A stretch of DNA of 42,637 nt from CAZONU01 sp965370045 (GTDB lineage: Bacteria; Planctomycetota; SZUA-567; JAKLDR01). The translations under genes were made by a program, and so were the position numbers. Where the stretch lies: assembly GCA_965370045.1 (NCBI GenBank), contig CBDUSI010000028.1, positions 1 through 42,637 on the forward strand, in the 5' to 3' direction. The number at the start of each line of letters is the position of its first letter. Positions within the stretch are counted from its first letter, which is position 1. Below the pieces are notes generated by a model that saw nothing but the letters and a program-made list of their open reading frames with translations, had not been told where the DNA came from and ran no database searches. This document shows positions 15,965-28,689 of the stretch, one piece after another.

Positions 15965-16675
15965 CTAATCCTCGTCTTCGTCCTCGTCCTCGTCCTCGTC
16001 CGCGGTGGCAACGGAACCAACCTTGCGGAGTTCCCAGTTGACCCTGTGCTTCTTGTGTTTTCCGTAGCCGGTGGTCCGCACTATCTTCCTCCAGGAGAGA
16101 TTGAACTTCAGCTCTCCGGCGCCCAGGATGTCCTTGCGGGCGATGGGCTTCAGGCGCATGACGCTCCGGAGATCGCTGGGGGTCTTGGGGTTCTGCTCCT
16201 CGACCGTGTGGTCCACGATCTCGCAGAACCGCTTGCCCTTGGATTTCTTCAGGGCCTTGAGCAGCGCAGCCCAATTGTCGATTGCCTTCCTCACGGGGGC
16301 CAGTTCCGGCGCGATCCTGGCGCGCACGAGGTCGCACTCTTTCCCGGCTCTCGCCACCTCGGCCTGGGCCTCGGGGTTGCGGGGTGCGGCCTTGGCGCGG
16401 CCCTCAGCCGCCTTGAGGCGCGACTCGACCTTCCTCAGCGGGAGGCTGATCCTGGCCTTCGACGCCTCGGCGGCCAGGCGCTTGCGACGGGCGTAGACCG
16501 TCAGGCACCTCCGGGCGGCGCTCTGCTCGGCGGCCTTGATCTGCTTCCCGGCGAGGTCCCCGCCACCGCGGGGCCCGGACTTCTTATCGTCGTCGCCGCA
16601 ACCGGCGGCGACGGCCGCCAGCAGCACCGCGGAAAGAACCCGGAGAAGTGTCCCGCGCATGACTCCCTCGCTCAC
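15965..16675 (-). CDS. Putative lipoprotein with acidic tail, inserted in the str operon
   Basis: A 236-residue frame from GTG 16675, overlapping the rpsL stop (GTGA). An ATG at 16660 with GAGGGAG just before it is an alternative start (231 residues). The N-terminus is a lipoprotein signal (RVLSAVLLAAVAAGC, lipobox AAGC). A long charged helical region rich in Lys/Ala/Arg follows (about 40-140, probably coiled-coil), then a C-terminal part (SDLRSVMRLKPIARKD, LSWRKIVRTTGYGKHKK) and an Asp/Glu tail of eleven alternating residues. I recognise no family. A lipoprotein between rpsL and rpsG is unexpected. The tight coupling shows it is co-expressed with ribosomal proteins. Confidence 0.7.
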   Translation of the reverse strand: MSEGVMRGTLLRVLSAVLLAAVAAGCGDDDKKSGPRGGGDLAGKQIKAAEQSAARRCLTVYARRKRLAAEASKARISLPLRKVESRLKAAEGRAKAAPRNPEAQAEVARAGKECDLVRARIAPELAPVRKAIDNWAALLKALKKSKGKRFCEIVDHTVEEQNPKTPSDLRSVMRLKPIARKDILGAGELKFNLSWRKIVRTTGYGKHKKHRVNWELRKVGSVATADEDEDEDEDED

Positions 16676-17046
16676 TGCGCTCTGCGGGTACCGTACTTGG
16701 ACCGCGACTTCTTGCGGTCGGCGACGCCCATGGCGTCGTAGATGCCGCGGACTATGTGGTAGCGCACGCCGGGCAGGTCGCGCACCCGGCCGCCGCGCAC
16801 CAGGACGATGGAGTGCTCCTGGAGGTTGTGGCCCTCGCCGGGGATGTAGGCGGTGACCTCCTTGCCGTTGGAGAGCCGCACCCGGGCGATCTTGCGCAGG
16901 GCCGAGTTGGGCTTCTTGGGAGTCTGGGTCTTGACCGCCAGGCAGACGCCCTTCTTGAAGGGGTTGGAGGCCAGCACCGGGCTCTTGGACTTGCGCACCG
17001 GCTTCTTGCGCCCCTTGCGGACCAGTTGGTTGATTGTCGGTGCCAT
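16672..17046 (-). CDS. rpsL: Ribosomal protein uS12
   Basis: A 124-residue decoding-centre protein. The motifs TPKKPNSALRKIARVRLSNG and GGRVRDLPGVRYHIVRG are present, with the conserved Lys residues whose change gives streptomycin resistance in other bacteria (KKPNSA and the Lys/Arg near RVRDLPG) in the wild-type form as far as the motifs show. It follows rpoC by 19 bases. Its stop is coupled to an inserted lipoprotein gene. Confidence 0.97.
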   Translation of the reverse strand: MAPTINQLVRKGRKKPVRKSKSPVLASNPFKKGVCLAVKTQTPKKPNSALRKIARVRLSNGKEVTAYIPGEGHNLQEHSIVLVRGGRVRDLPGVRYHIVRGIYDAMGVADRKKSRSKYGTRRAQ

Positions 17047-17065
17047 GGTACTCTTCCTCTCTCGG

Positions 17066-21190
<4,125 letters not shown>

Positions 21191-21205
21191 GCTGTCGTCG
21201 CTCCT

Positions 21206-24200
21206 CTATTTCTGGCCTATGGCCGCCGGCGCGGGCAAGCTGGCCGCCGAGCCGGGCGCGGGGAGGTCGGACTGGCGCCTCTCCAGCTTCATGTTGAGTC
21301 CCAGGCCGCGGATCTCGTTCATGAGCACCTCGAAGGCCACGGGCATGCCCGGGTCCAGGGCGTTCTCGCCCTTGACCATCGACTCGTAGACCTTGGTGCG
21401 GCCCTCCACGTCGTCGCTCTTGACGGTGAGGATCTCCTGGAGGATGCTGGCCGCGCCGTAGGCCTCCAGGGCCCAGACCTCCATCTCGCCGAAGCGCTGG
21501 CCGCCGTTGCGGGCCTTGCCGCCCAGCGGCTGCTGGGTTATCAGCGAGTACGGCCCGGTGGCCCGGGCGTGGACCTTGTCGGCCACCAGGTGGTGGAGCT
21601 TGAGCATGTACATGTAGCCCACGGTGGTCTTCTGGTCGAAGTTCCGACCGGTGCGCCCGTCGGAGAGGACCACCTTGCCGTCCTCGGGCAGGCCGGCCTC
21701 CCTGAGGACCTTGCGGATGTCCTCCTCGGTGGCCCCGTCGAAGATGGGGGTCACCGCCCGGAAGCCCAGCCGCTTCGCGGCCCAGCCCAGGTGGGTCTCG
21801 AGTATCTGCCCGAAGTTCATGCGACTGGGCACGCCCAGCGGGTTGAGGATCATCTCCACCGGCGTGCCGTCCGCCAGGAAGGGCATGTCCTCCTCGGGGA
21901 GAATCACCGAGACCACGCCCTTGTTCCCGTGGCGTCCGGCCATCTTGTCGCCGACCATCAGCTTGCGCTTCATGGACACGCAGACCTTGACCAGCTCGAG
22001 CACTCCGGCGGGCAGCTCGTCGCCGCGCTTTAGCTTGCCGACCACCCGGTCCTTCTCGATCTCCATCAGGCGCCGCCGGTGGTCGAAGTCGGCGGCCTTG
22101 AGCTTGGCCTTGCGGCGGGTGGCCGGGTGGACGTCCAGCTTGTTGAGGTTGAGCGCCGCGTCGATCTCCATGGCGGTGTCCAGGTCCGACCCGGCGGGCG
22201 AAGCCATGTTCCGACGGGTCTCCACGTTGACCAGACGCCCGCCGATCAGCTCGGTGAGCGCCTTGTGCTTCTCGGTGATCACCGCCAGGATGCTGGCGTT
22301 GTACTCGACCTCCAGGCGCTTGGCCTCGCGCTTGAGTTCGCGGTCCTCGCTGGCCGGGCTCCGCCGGCGGAAGCGCTGCACGTCGATGACGTAGCCCTCG
22401 CAGCCGGGCTTGACCTCCAGGCTGTCGTTCTTGATGTCCTCGCCAGCCCGCCCGAAGATGGCGTGAAGCAGCTTCTCCTCGCTGGAGAGTTCGCTCTTGC
22501 TCTTGGGCGCAATCTTGCCGACCAGGATGTCCCCGGGGCTCACCCGGGTGCCCACGCGGATGAGGCCGTCGGCGTCGAGGTTGCGAAGCTGGCTCTCCGG
22601 GACGTTGGGGATGTCCCGGGTGATCTCCTCGCGGCCCAGCTTGGTTTCGCGAACCTCGGTGGCCAGCTGCACGATATGTATGGAGGTGTAGGCGTCGTCC
22701 TTGAGCAACTTCTCGCTGACGACGATGGCGTCCTCGAAGTTGTAGCCCTCCCAGGGCATGAAGGCCGCCAGCACGTTGTGGCCCAGGGCCAGCTCGCCGC
22801 CGACGGTGGCCGCGCCCTCGGTGAGCACCTGGCCCTTCTCCACCCGGTCGCCGGGCTTGACGATGGGCTTCTGGTTGAGGCAGGTGCGGTCATTGAGGCC
22901 GAAGTACTTGCGCAGCAGGTACTCGTGGCCGCTCACCGTGATGCGCAGGGCGTCGGCGTACTCGACGGTGCCGGACGCCTCGGCGACGACCATCATGCCC
23001 GAGTTCTGGGCGATGGCCGCCTCCATGCCGGTGCCCACCAGCGGGGGCTCGTTGCAGAGCAGGGGCACCGCCTGGCGCTGCATGTTCGAACCCATCAGCG
23101 CGCGGTTGGCGTCGTCGTGCTCCAGGAAGGGGATCAGGCTGGCGGCCACCCCGACCATCTGCATGGGGCTGACGTCGATGAGATCCACGTCGCCGATGTC
23201 CGCCAGGATGATGTCCTCCTGGTGGCGGACCAGGGCGCGGGGCACCGAGATCACGCCCTTCTCGTCGTGGGGCACGTTGGCCTGGACGATGCGGTACTTG
23301 GCCTCCTCGTCGGCCCGCAGGTGGAGCACCTCGCTCGTGATCTTGCCCTTCTTGACCCGGAAGTAGGGCGTGACCAGGAAGCCGTACTCGTTGACCGAGG
23401 CGTAGACGCCCATGGAGACGATCAGGCCGATGTTGCCGCCCTCGGGGGTCTCGATGGGGCAAATGCGCCCGTAGTGCGAGGGGTGCACGTCGCGGACCTC
23501 GAACCCGGCCCGCTTGCGGTTCAGCCCTCCCGGCCCCAGCGCCGAGAGGCGCCGCTCGTGGGTCAGCTGGCTCAGGGGGTTGGACTGGTCGACCACCTGG
23601 CTGAGCTCGCCGCGGGCGAAGAAGTACTCCACCGAGGCGGCCACCGCCTGGCTGTTGACCAGCGTGCGCGGGGTAAGGTCGTCGGCGTCCTTGAGGCTCA
23701 TGCGCTCGCGGACCGCCCGGCGCAGCTTGATCATCCCCCGACGGAACTCGCCGGAGACCAGGTCGCTGATGGTCCGGATGCGCCGGTTCTCGAGGTGGTC
23801 GATGTCGTCGAGCTCGCCCTTGCCGACGCGCAGCAGCATGATGTAGCGCAGGATGTGCAGCACGTCGTCGCCGGTGAGGGTGAAGTGGGTCTCGGGCAGG
23901 TCGGTGCCGAACTTGCGGTTCAGGCGGAAGCGGCCGATGCGCCCGAAGTTGAAGCGCTTCTCGTTGAAGAACAGGTCGTTGATCAGGTTGACCGCCCGGT
24001 CGGTGTTCGGCGGCGTGCCCGGCCGCAGGCGCATGTAGATGCGCAGCACGGCCTCCTCGTGGTTGTGGCTGTCGTCGCCGGCCATGGTGTTGAGCATGAG
24101 CTCGTCGCGCCCCGGACGAACCACGTCCAGGAAGGGGACCTCGGCCTCGACCATCCGGCCGACCAGCTCCTCGGTGACCCGCGAGCGGCTCTCGGCCAGG

Positions 24201-24928
24201 ACCTCGCCGGTGCCGGGGTCGACCACGTCGGTGCACAGGAAGGTGCCCTTGAGCTTGCCGCGGTAACCGCGCGTGGCCAGGTCGACCCTCTCGATGGGGT
24301 AGAACGCCCCGAGGATGTCCGCGTCGGTGGAGAACTTGCGGTCCAGCGCGCGCAGCAGACAGGTGATGGGAATGCGGCTGGAGCGGTCGATGCGCACGGT
24401 AAGGATGTCTTTGCTGGTCACCTCCGCCTGGATCCAGCTGCCCCGCTCGGGGATGATCCGGCAGCTGTGCAGGCGCTTGCCACTGGAGTGGATGGTCTCC
24501 GAGAAGTCCACCCCGGGCGAGCGCTGGATCTGGGTGACGATCACCCGCTCGGAGCCGTTGACCACGAACTCGCCGCCGCCGAGCATCAGCGGGATCTGCC
24601 CGAGGTAAACGTCCTCCTCGATGGACTCCTTGTGGTTGAGCCGCAGGCGGATCTTGAGCGGTGCCGCGTAGGTGAGCCCCAGCGCGCGGCACTCGTCGGG
24701 AGTGTGCCGCGGGTCCCCGATCTCGTAGTGGACGTAGTCCAGGCTCATGGACCCGTCGTAGCTGGTGATCGGGAAGCTCTCCCGGAAGATGGCCTCCAGC
24801 CCGTGGTCCTTGCGCTCGTCGGGCAGCGCGCCGGCCTGCAGGAAATCAGCGTAGAACTTGCGCTGAGTCTCGGTCAGGTCGGGAATGGGCAATTCCGTAC
24901 GGCACTTACCGTAACGCCTGATCTGCAT
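21206..24928 (-). CDS. rpoB: RNA polymerase beta subunit
   Basis: A 1240-residue subunit starting at ATG 24928 (MQIRRYGKCRTELPIPDL). The rifampicin-binding region reads LSQVVDQSNPLSQLTHERRL and then SALGPGGLNRKRAGF, with the Asp, His, Arg and Ser positions associated with sensitivity all unchanged. RICPIETPEGGNIGLI and GDKMAGRHGNKGV are also present. It is preceded by a 127-base gap from rplL, the longest gap inside this operon. That gap holds GC-rich inverted repeats that may act as an attenuator or processing site. Confidence 0.98.
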   Translation of the reverse strand: MQIRRYGKCRTELPIPDLTETQRKFYADFLQAGALPDERKDHGLEAIFRESFPITSYDGSMSLDYVHYEIGDPRHTPDECRALGLTYAAPLKIRLRLNHKESIEEDVYLGQIPLMLGGGEFVVNGSERVIVTQIQRSPGVDFSETIHSSGKRLHSCRIIPERGSWIQAEVTSKDILTVRIDRSSRIPITCLLRALDRKFSTDADILGAFYPIERVDLATRGYRGKLKGTFLCTDVVDPGTGEVLAESRSRVTEELVGRMVEAEVPFLDVVRPGRDELMLNTMAGDDSHNHEEAVLRIYMRLRPGTPPNTDRAVNLINDLFFNEKRFNFGRIGRFRLNRKFGTDLPETHFTLTGDDVLHILRYIMLLRVGKGELDDIDHLENRRIRTISDLVSGEFRRGMIKLRRAVRERMSLKDADDLTPRTLVNSQAVAASVEYFFARGELSQVVDQSNPLSQLTHERRLSALGPGGLNRKRAGFEVRDVHPSHYGRICPIETPEGGNIGLIVSMGVYASVNEYGFLVTPYFRVKKGKITSEVLHLRADEEAKYRIVQANVPHDEKGVISVPRALVRHQEDIILADIGDVDLIDVSPMQMVGVAASLIPFLEHDDANRALMGSNMQRQAVPLLCNEPPLVGTGMEAAIAQNSGMMVVAEASGTVEYADALRITVSGHEYLLRKYFGLNDRTCLNQKPIVKPGDRVEKGQVLTEGAATVGGELALGHNVLAAFMPWEGYNFEDAIVVSEKLLKDDAYTSIHIVQLATEVRETKLGREEITRDIPNVPESQLRNLDADGLIRVGTRVSPGDILVGKIAPKSKSELSSEEKLLHAIFGRAGEDIKNDSLEVKPGCEGYVIDVQRFRRRSPASEDRELKREAKRLEVEYNASILAVITEKHKALTELIGGRLVNVETRRNMASPAGSDLDTAMEIDAALNLNKLDVHPATRRKAKLKAADFDHRRRLMEIEKDRVVGKLKRGDELPAGVLELVKVCVSMKRKLMVGDKMAGRHGNKGVVSVILPEEDMPFLADGTPVEMILNPLGVPSRMNFGQILETHLGWAAKRLGFRAVTPIFDGATEEDIRKVLREAGLPEDGKVVLSDGRTGRNFDQKTTVGYMYMLKLHHLVADKVHARATGPYSLITQQPLGGKARNGGQRFGEMEVWALEAYGAASILQEILTVKSDDVEGRTKVYESMVKGENALDPGMPVAFEVLMNEIRGLGLNMKLERRQSDLPAPGSAASLPAPAAIGQK

Positions 24929-25055
24929 GCGTTCCGCCTCTGCCCCTCAGGGGCCCAGCCGCCATCCGCGTGGTCCGGGACACACCACCCCCCCCCGAGC
25001 CCGTCCAGGGGGCTCCGGGGGGCGCGGCGCAACCGCCGACATCGATTCGGTCCGG

Positions 25056-25484
25056 CTACTTGACCTCAACCTTGGCGCCTTCGGCCTCCAGCTTCTTCTT
25101 GATCTCCTCGGCCTCCTCCTTGGTGGCGCCCTCCTTGACCGGATTGGGGGCTCCGTCCACCAGGGCCTTGGCCTCCTTGAGACCCAGACTGGTGAGCTCG
25201 CGGACCGTCTTGATGACCTGGATCTTCTTGGGCCCGATCTCGGCCAGGATCACGTCGAACTCGGTCTTCTCTTCCTTCTCCTCGCCGCCGCCCGCGCCCG
25301 CGCCGGGCATCGCGGCCATCACCGCGCCGGCCGCCGGCTCGATGCCGTGGACCTCCTTGAGGTAGTCGGCCAGGTCCCTGGCCTGGAGCAGCGTCAGCGC
25401 CACGATCTTGTCGCCCAGATCCTTGATGTCCTTGGCGAATTCCTTGGCCGGTGCAGCTTCCTTGGCCTGTGCCTCTTCCGTCAT
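25056..25484 (-). CDS. rplL: Ribosomal protein bL12 (L7/L12)
   Basis: A 142-residue stalk protein, slightly long because of an N-terminal MTEEAQAKEAAPAKEFAK extension. An Ala/Gly-rich hinge (MAAMPGAGAGGGEEKEEK) separates the dimerising N-domain from the factor-binding C-domain (IQVIKTVRELTSLGLKEAKA, EEAEEIKKKLEAEGAKVEVK). It recruits EF-G and EF-Tu to the ribosome. It is next to rplJ, its binding partner. Confidence 0.96.
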   Translation of the reverse strand: MTEEAQAKEAAPAKEFAKDIKDLGDKIVALTLLQARDLADYLKEVHGIEPAAGAVMAAMPGAGAGGGEEKEEKTEFDVILAEIGPKKIQVIKTVRELTSLGLKEAKALVDGAPNPVKEGATKEEAEEIKKKLEAEGAKVEVK

Positions 25485-25538
25485 TGCCCTCTCTCCTTCG
25501 TTCTCACCCTTGCGGAAAGTCCCGCTGTCTCCCTTGCC

Positions 25539-26093
25539 TCAAGCCGCCTGCGGTTCAGGACTCCCCGCGACGTCTTCTACTTCTTCCTTATCGGCCATGG
25601 CTTTCAGCGCCCCGGCCACGCGCCCGGCGGGCGCGGTCGCGGCCGCGACCACCCGTCCGCCGACCCCCAACACCGTCCCGGCGATGCGCGCCAGGAGCTC
25701 CGGCCGGCTCTCCATCCTGGCGAGCGCGGCGGCCTCCGCGGAGCTCAGCACCTGGCCCTCGACCACCCCGCCCTTGACCTCCAGGCGGGGATGACGCCTG
25801 GCGAAGGCCACCGCCGCCTTGGCCATGGCCACCGGATCCTCGCCGTCCATGATCGCGGTGGGCCCGTCGAAGAGCTGCTTGACGGCCTCCGGCCGGCCCA
25901 GATCAGCCAGGGCACGCACGGTGATGCGGTTGCGCACCACCCGGATGTGCACCTGCTCCTTGCGGAGCTCCTTGCGGAACTCGGCGATCTGCCCCGCGGA
26001 CAGGCCCCGGTAGCCCACAAAGATCATGTTCTCGACCTCCCGGTAGTGGGCGGCCGTCTCTTCGAGTATCAGTTCCTTGAGCCGACTGGGCAT
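25539..26093 (-). CDS. rplJ: Ribosomal protein uL10
   Basis: A 184-residue base of the ribosomal stalk. FVGYRGLSAGQIAEFRKELR and the later GTVLGVGGRVVAAATAPAG segment fit the family. The C-terminal helix binds L12 dimers. It lies 11 bases downstream of rplA. In other bacteria L10 represses its own operon, but no leader of the known kind is visible in the short gap. Confidence 0.95.
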   Translation of the reverse strand: MPSRLKELILEETAAHYREVENMIFVGYRGLSAGQIAEFRKELRKEQVHIRVVRNRITVRALADLGRPEAVKQLFDGPTAIMDGEDPVAMAKAAVAFARRHPRLEVKGGVVEGQVLSSAEAAALARMESRPELLARIAGTVLGVGGRVVAAATAPAGRVAGALKAMADKEEVEDVAGSPEPQAA

Positions 26094-26104
26094 GTTTGCT
26101 CTCC

Positions 26105-26785
26105 CTAGACCGCCAGCCTGAGGCCCGGACCCATGGTGGTGGTCAGCGTCGCCTTGGTCATGTAGGCGCCCTTGACCGCCTGGGGCCGGACCGACTGGAG
26201 GTGGTCGATCATGGCCTGGACGTTCTCAATCAGGTCCTCCCGGCTGAAGCTGGCCTTGCCGACCAGCACGTGGATGTTCCCGTACTGGTCGTTGCGGAAC
26301 TCGATCTTGCCGCCCAGGAACTCTCCGACGGCCTTGGCCACCTCGGGGGTCACCGTGCCGCTCTTGGGGCTGGGCATCTTGCCCTGGGGGCCCAGGATGC
26401 GCCCCAGCTTGCCGACCACCCGCATCATCTGGGGATGGGCCACGGCCACGTCGAAGTCGGTCCAGCCGCCCTCGACCTTCTTGGCCAGCTCCTCGCCGCC
26501 GACCTCGGCGGCCCCGGCGGCCTTGGCCTCCTCGGCGGCCTCGCCCTCGGCGAAGGCAATCACCTTGACGCTCTTGCCGGTGCCCTTGGGCAGGCTGAAG
26601 GTGCCCCGGACCATCTGGTCGGCCTGCTTGGGATCGATGCTCAGCTTGACGGCCAGTTCGAAGCTCTCGTCGAACTTGGTCTTGCTGCGCTCCTGAAGCA
26701 GTCCCACCGCATCGGGAATCCCGAAGTTCTTGCCCAGGTCCAGGTCCTTGACCGCCTCGCGGTATCTCTTGCTGCGCAGTTTCAT
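26105..26785 (-). CDS. rplA: Ribosomal protein uL1
   Basis: A 226-residue protein of the mobile L1 stalk. The motifs KFDESFELAVKLSIDPKQAD, LGRILGPQGKMPSPKSGTV and the terminal TMGPGLRL-like sequence are present. It begins 3 bases after rplK, indicating translational coupling. In other bacteria L1 represses the rplK-rplA pair by binding their mRNA. Confidence 0.97.
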   Translation of the reverse strand: MKLRSKRYREAVKDLDLGKNFGIPDAVGLLQERSKTKFDESFELAVKLSIDPKQADQMVRGTFSLPKGTGKSVKVIAFAEGEAAEEAKAAGAAEVGGEELAKKVEGGWTDFDVAVAHPQMMRVVGKLGRILGPQGKMPSPKSGTVTPEVAKAVGEFLGGKIEFRNDQYGNIHVLVGKASFSREDLIENVQAMIDHLQSVRPQAVKGAYMTKATLTTTMGPGLRLAV

Positions 26786-26788
26786 CGT

Positions 26789-27262
26789 CTAGCTCACCTT
26801 GGACTTCGGCTGGGTTGCCGTGCCCGCCCGGTAGTCCCCGTCTATCTCCACGCCCATGCTGCGGGCCGTGCCCGCCATAACCCGCATGGCCGCATCCAGA
26901 TCCTGGGTGTTGAGGTCTTCCATCTTCTTCCCGGCGATCTCCCGGAGCTGGTCCTGGGTGATCTTGCCGACCTTCTCCTTGTTGGGCACCGCCGAACCCT
27001 TGGCCAGCCCCGCGGCCTGCTTGATGAGCGTCGCGGCGGGGGGCTGCTTGGTGATGAACGAGAACGACCGGTCGGCGAACACGCTGATCACCACCGGGAG
27101 GGTCACCCCCATCATCTTCTTGGTGCGATCGTTGAACAGCTTGACGAACTCGCCGATGTTGACGCCCTGGGCACCGAGCGCCGGGCCCACGGGGGGGGCC
27201 GGGTTGGCCTGCCCACCGGGAATCTGCAGCTTGATCAGCGCTTTCAGTTTCTTCTTGGCCAT
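26789..27262 (-). CDS. rplK: Ribosomal protein uL11
   Basis: A 157-residue protein with the typical start LKALIKLQIPGGQANPAPPV and GPALGAQGVNIGEFVKLFN, then TKQPPAATLIKQAAGL and a C-terminal AMRVMAGTARSMGVEID. It binds the GTPase-associated centre of 23S rRNA. The C-terminal tail (GDYRAGTATQPKSKVS) is slightly longer than usual. Confidence 0.97.
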   Translation of the reverse strand: MAKKKLKALIKLQIPGGQANPAPPVGPALGAQGVNIGEFVKLFNDRTKKMMGVTLPVVISVFADRSFSFITKQPPAATLIKQAAGLAKGSAVPNKEKVGKITQDQLREIAGKKMEDLNTQDLDAAMRVMAGTARSMGVEIDGDYRAGTATQPKSKVS

Positions 27263-27299
27263 GATCCTGGGGTCCTCGTCCTCAATCCCTTTGCGGCGC

Positions 27300-27830
27300 C
27301 TAGAGCCGCTCCACCTGGCTGTACTCCAGCTCCACCGGCGTGGAGCGTCCGAAGATGGAAACCGACACGCGCAGCAGGCCCTTGGCGGGGTTGATGTCCT
27401 CGACCACCCCGTCGTAGTTCTCGAAGGGCCCGCCCTTGACCTTCACGCTGTCACCGACCTCGAACTCCACCTTGGGCCGGGGACGTTCCTTCTTGTCCTC
27501 GATGTCCCGGAGGATGCGGCCGATCTCGTCGTCGGTCAGCGGCACCGGCTTGGTGCGACTGCCCACGAAGCCGCTGATCCCCGGGGTCTCGGTGATCAGG
27601 AACCAGACCTCGTCGGTGAGGTCGGCCTCGACCAGGATGTAGCCCGGGTACATCTTGCGCTGGGTGATGCGCTTCTTGCCGGCGCGGATCTCCGAGACGT
27701 GCTCGCGGGGAACCATGATGCGAGTGACCTTGTCCTCCAGGCCCGACGCCCGGATCTTGGCGTCCAGGTTATCGCGGATAACGTCCTCGCGTTCCGACTG
27801 ACCGCGAATGGCGTACCAGGCTTTGGGCAT
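27300..27830 (-). CDS. nusG: Transcription elongation/termination factor NusG
   Basis: A 176-residue protein with an N-terminal NGN domain (WYAIRGQSE...MYPGYILVEADL) and a C-terminal KOW domain (FEVGDSVKVKGGPFENYDGV). It binds RNA polymerase beta' and links it to the ribosome or to Rho. It lies between secE and rplK, as in most bacteria. Confidence 0.97.
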   Translation of the reverse strand: MPKAWYAIRGQSEREDVIRDNLDAKIRASGLEDKVTRIMVPREHVSEIRAGKKRITQRKMYPGYILVEADLTDEVWFLITETPGISGFVGSRTKPVPLTDDEIGRILRDIEDKKERPRPKVEFEVGDSVKVKGGPFENYDGVVEDINPAKGLLRVSVSIFGRSTPVELEYSQVERL

Positions 27831-27855
27831 CTCTGCGTTCTCCCGATGCGCGCCG

Positions 27856-28293
27856 CTAGTGGAATATCCAGCGGGAAATCGGTGCGAAAATCACGTCGAG
27901 CACCTGGATGAACACGCTGAGGATCACCACCACGATGATCACCACGTAGGTCGAGCCCCACAACTCGCTGCTCCAGGAGAACCAGGGCTTGATCTTCGGC
28001 CAGTAGACCTTGCGCATCTCGCCCTCGACGGCGATGAGGTAGTCGGCGGCCCTGGCGTTGGTGAAGGCCAGGAAGTAAATGCCCACCACCCCGGCCAGGA
28101 GCACCAGCACCCCGCCCACCACCCCCAGGTTGAAGGCCTCGGGCAGCGTGCCGGGGGCCACGAAGGGCAGCGGGTCGCCGCTCTTCCAGGCGTAGAAGCG
28201 GTAGGCCCCGTAGGACACGTAGCTGAGACACACCGCCGCCGCCAGGTAGCGGAGCACCCTGCCCTGCGGCCATTTGTAAAGTCCTGAACTCAT
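27856..28293 (-). CDS. secE: Preprotein translocase subunit SecE (extended)
   Basis: A 145-residue protein starting at ATG 28293; the frame extends upstream into the tRNA-Trp region, so the downstream ATG is preferred. The conserved C-terminal part is present: EMRKVYWPKIKPWFSWSSEL, where the family has EMKKVxWP, then a transmembrane helix (STYVVIIVVVILSVFIQVLD). Two further N-terminal hydrophobic helices (about 14-32 and 58-80) make this a three-helix SecE like that of E. coli, not the short single-helix form. SecE holds the SecY channel together. Confidence 0.9.
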   Translation of the reverse strand: MSSGLYKWPQGRVLRYLAAAVCLSYVSYGAYRFYAWKSGDPLPFVAPGTLPEAFNLGVVGGVLVLLAGVVGIYFLAFTNARAADYLIAVEGEMRKVYWPKIKPWFSWSSELWGSTYVVIIVVVILSVFIQVLDVIFAPISRWIFH

Positions 28294-28326
28294 TGCGTCT
28301 CTCTCACTCCGAGTGCGCTGGGAAGT

Positions 28327-28402
28327 TGGCAGGCCTGGGAGGACTCGAACCTCCAACCTGCTGATTTGGAATCAGCTGCTCTGCCAGTTGAGCCACAGGC
28401 CT
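28327..28402 (-). tRNA. trnW: tRNA-Trp (anticodon CCA)
   Basis: A 76-base cloverleaf with acceptor stem AGGCCTG/CAGGCCT, the anticodon loop TTCCAAA inside a GCTGA/TCAGC stem, a T-loop GGTTCGAGTCC, and a CCA end encoded in the DNA (28327-28329). It lies between rpmG and secE, the same relative place as in many bacteria. Confidence 0.95.
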
Positions 28403-28455
28403 GCGCGGATTCTGCGGACATTGCCCGGTCTGCCAATCGACCCGCCGGGGCGCCC

Positions 28456-28608
28456 CTACTTGCGACGGCTCTTGTGCGGCGTGTGCTTCTGGCAGCGCCG
28501 GCAGTACTTCTTGCGTTCGAGTTTTCCTCCTCCCCGGGTTTCAAGGAGAGTCGTGTAGTTGCGCGACTTGCAAGCCGTGCACTCCATGGTGACGATTTCC
28601 TTGGCCAC
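28456..28608 (-). CDS. rpmG: Ribosomal protein bL33
   Basis: A 50-residue protein from GTG 28608 (MAKEIVTMECTACKSRNYTT). Two CxxC pairs (CTAC, CRRC) make it the zinc-binding form. The middle ETRGGGKLERKKYC and end HKSRRK fit the family. An internal ATG exists but would remove the conserved start. It lies between tuf and tRNA-Trp. The gene is too short for many automatic callers. Confidence 0.93.
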   Translation of the reverse strand: MAKEIVTMECTACKSRNYTTLLETRGGGKLERKKYCRRCQKHTPHKSRRK

Positions 28609-28689
28609 CTAACGTCTCCCCTGATCCGGGTCCTGTCGGAGTTCCCTGCGGATGAACCTGCTCCGCGTTAGGTCCTCTCTGCTACTCAA

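Noticed and set aside
15901..16020. Extended rpsG start with Arg/Thr-rich leader
   Set aside because: The extension is translated non-coding sequence overlapping the lipoprotein gene; ATG 15900 has GGAGG and gives the normal S7 N-terminus.
13456..16041. Plus-strand frame of about 860 codons
   Set aside because: Shadow of fusA and rpsG on the other strand, with the same composition artefact.
28294..28356. Extended secE start
   Set aside because: It would run into the tRNA-Trp gene; ATG 28293 is the sensible start.
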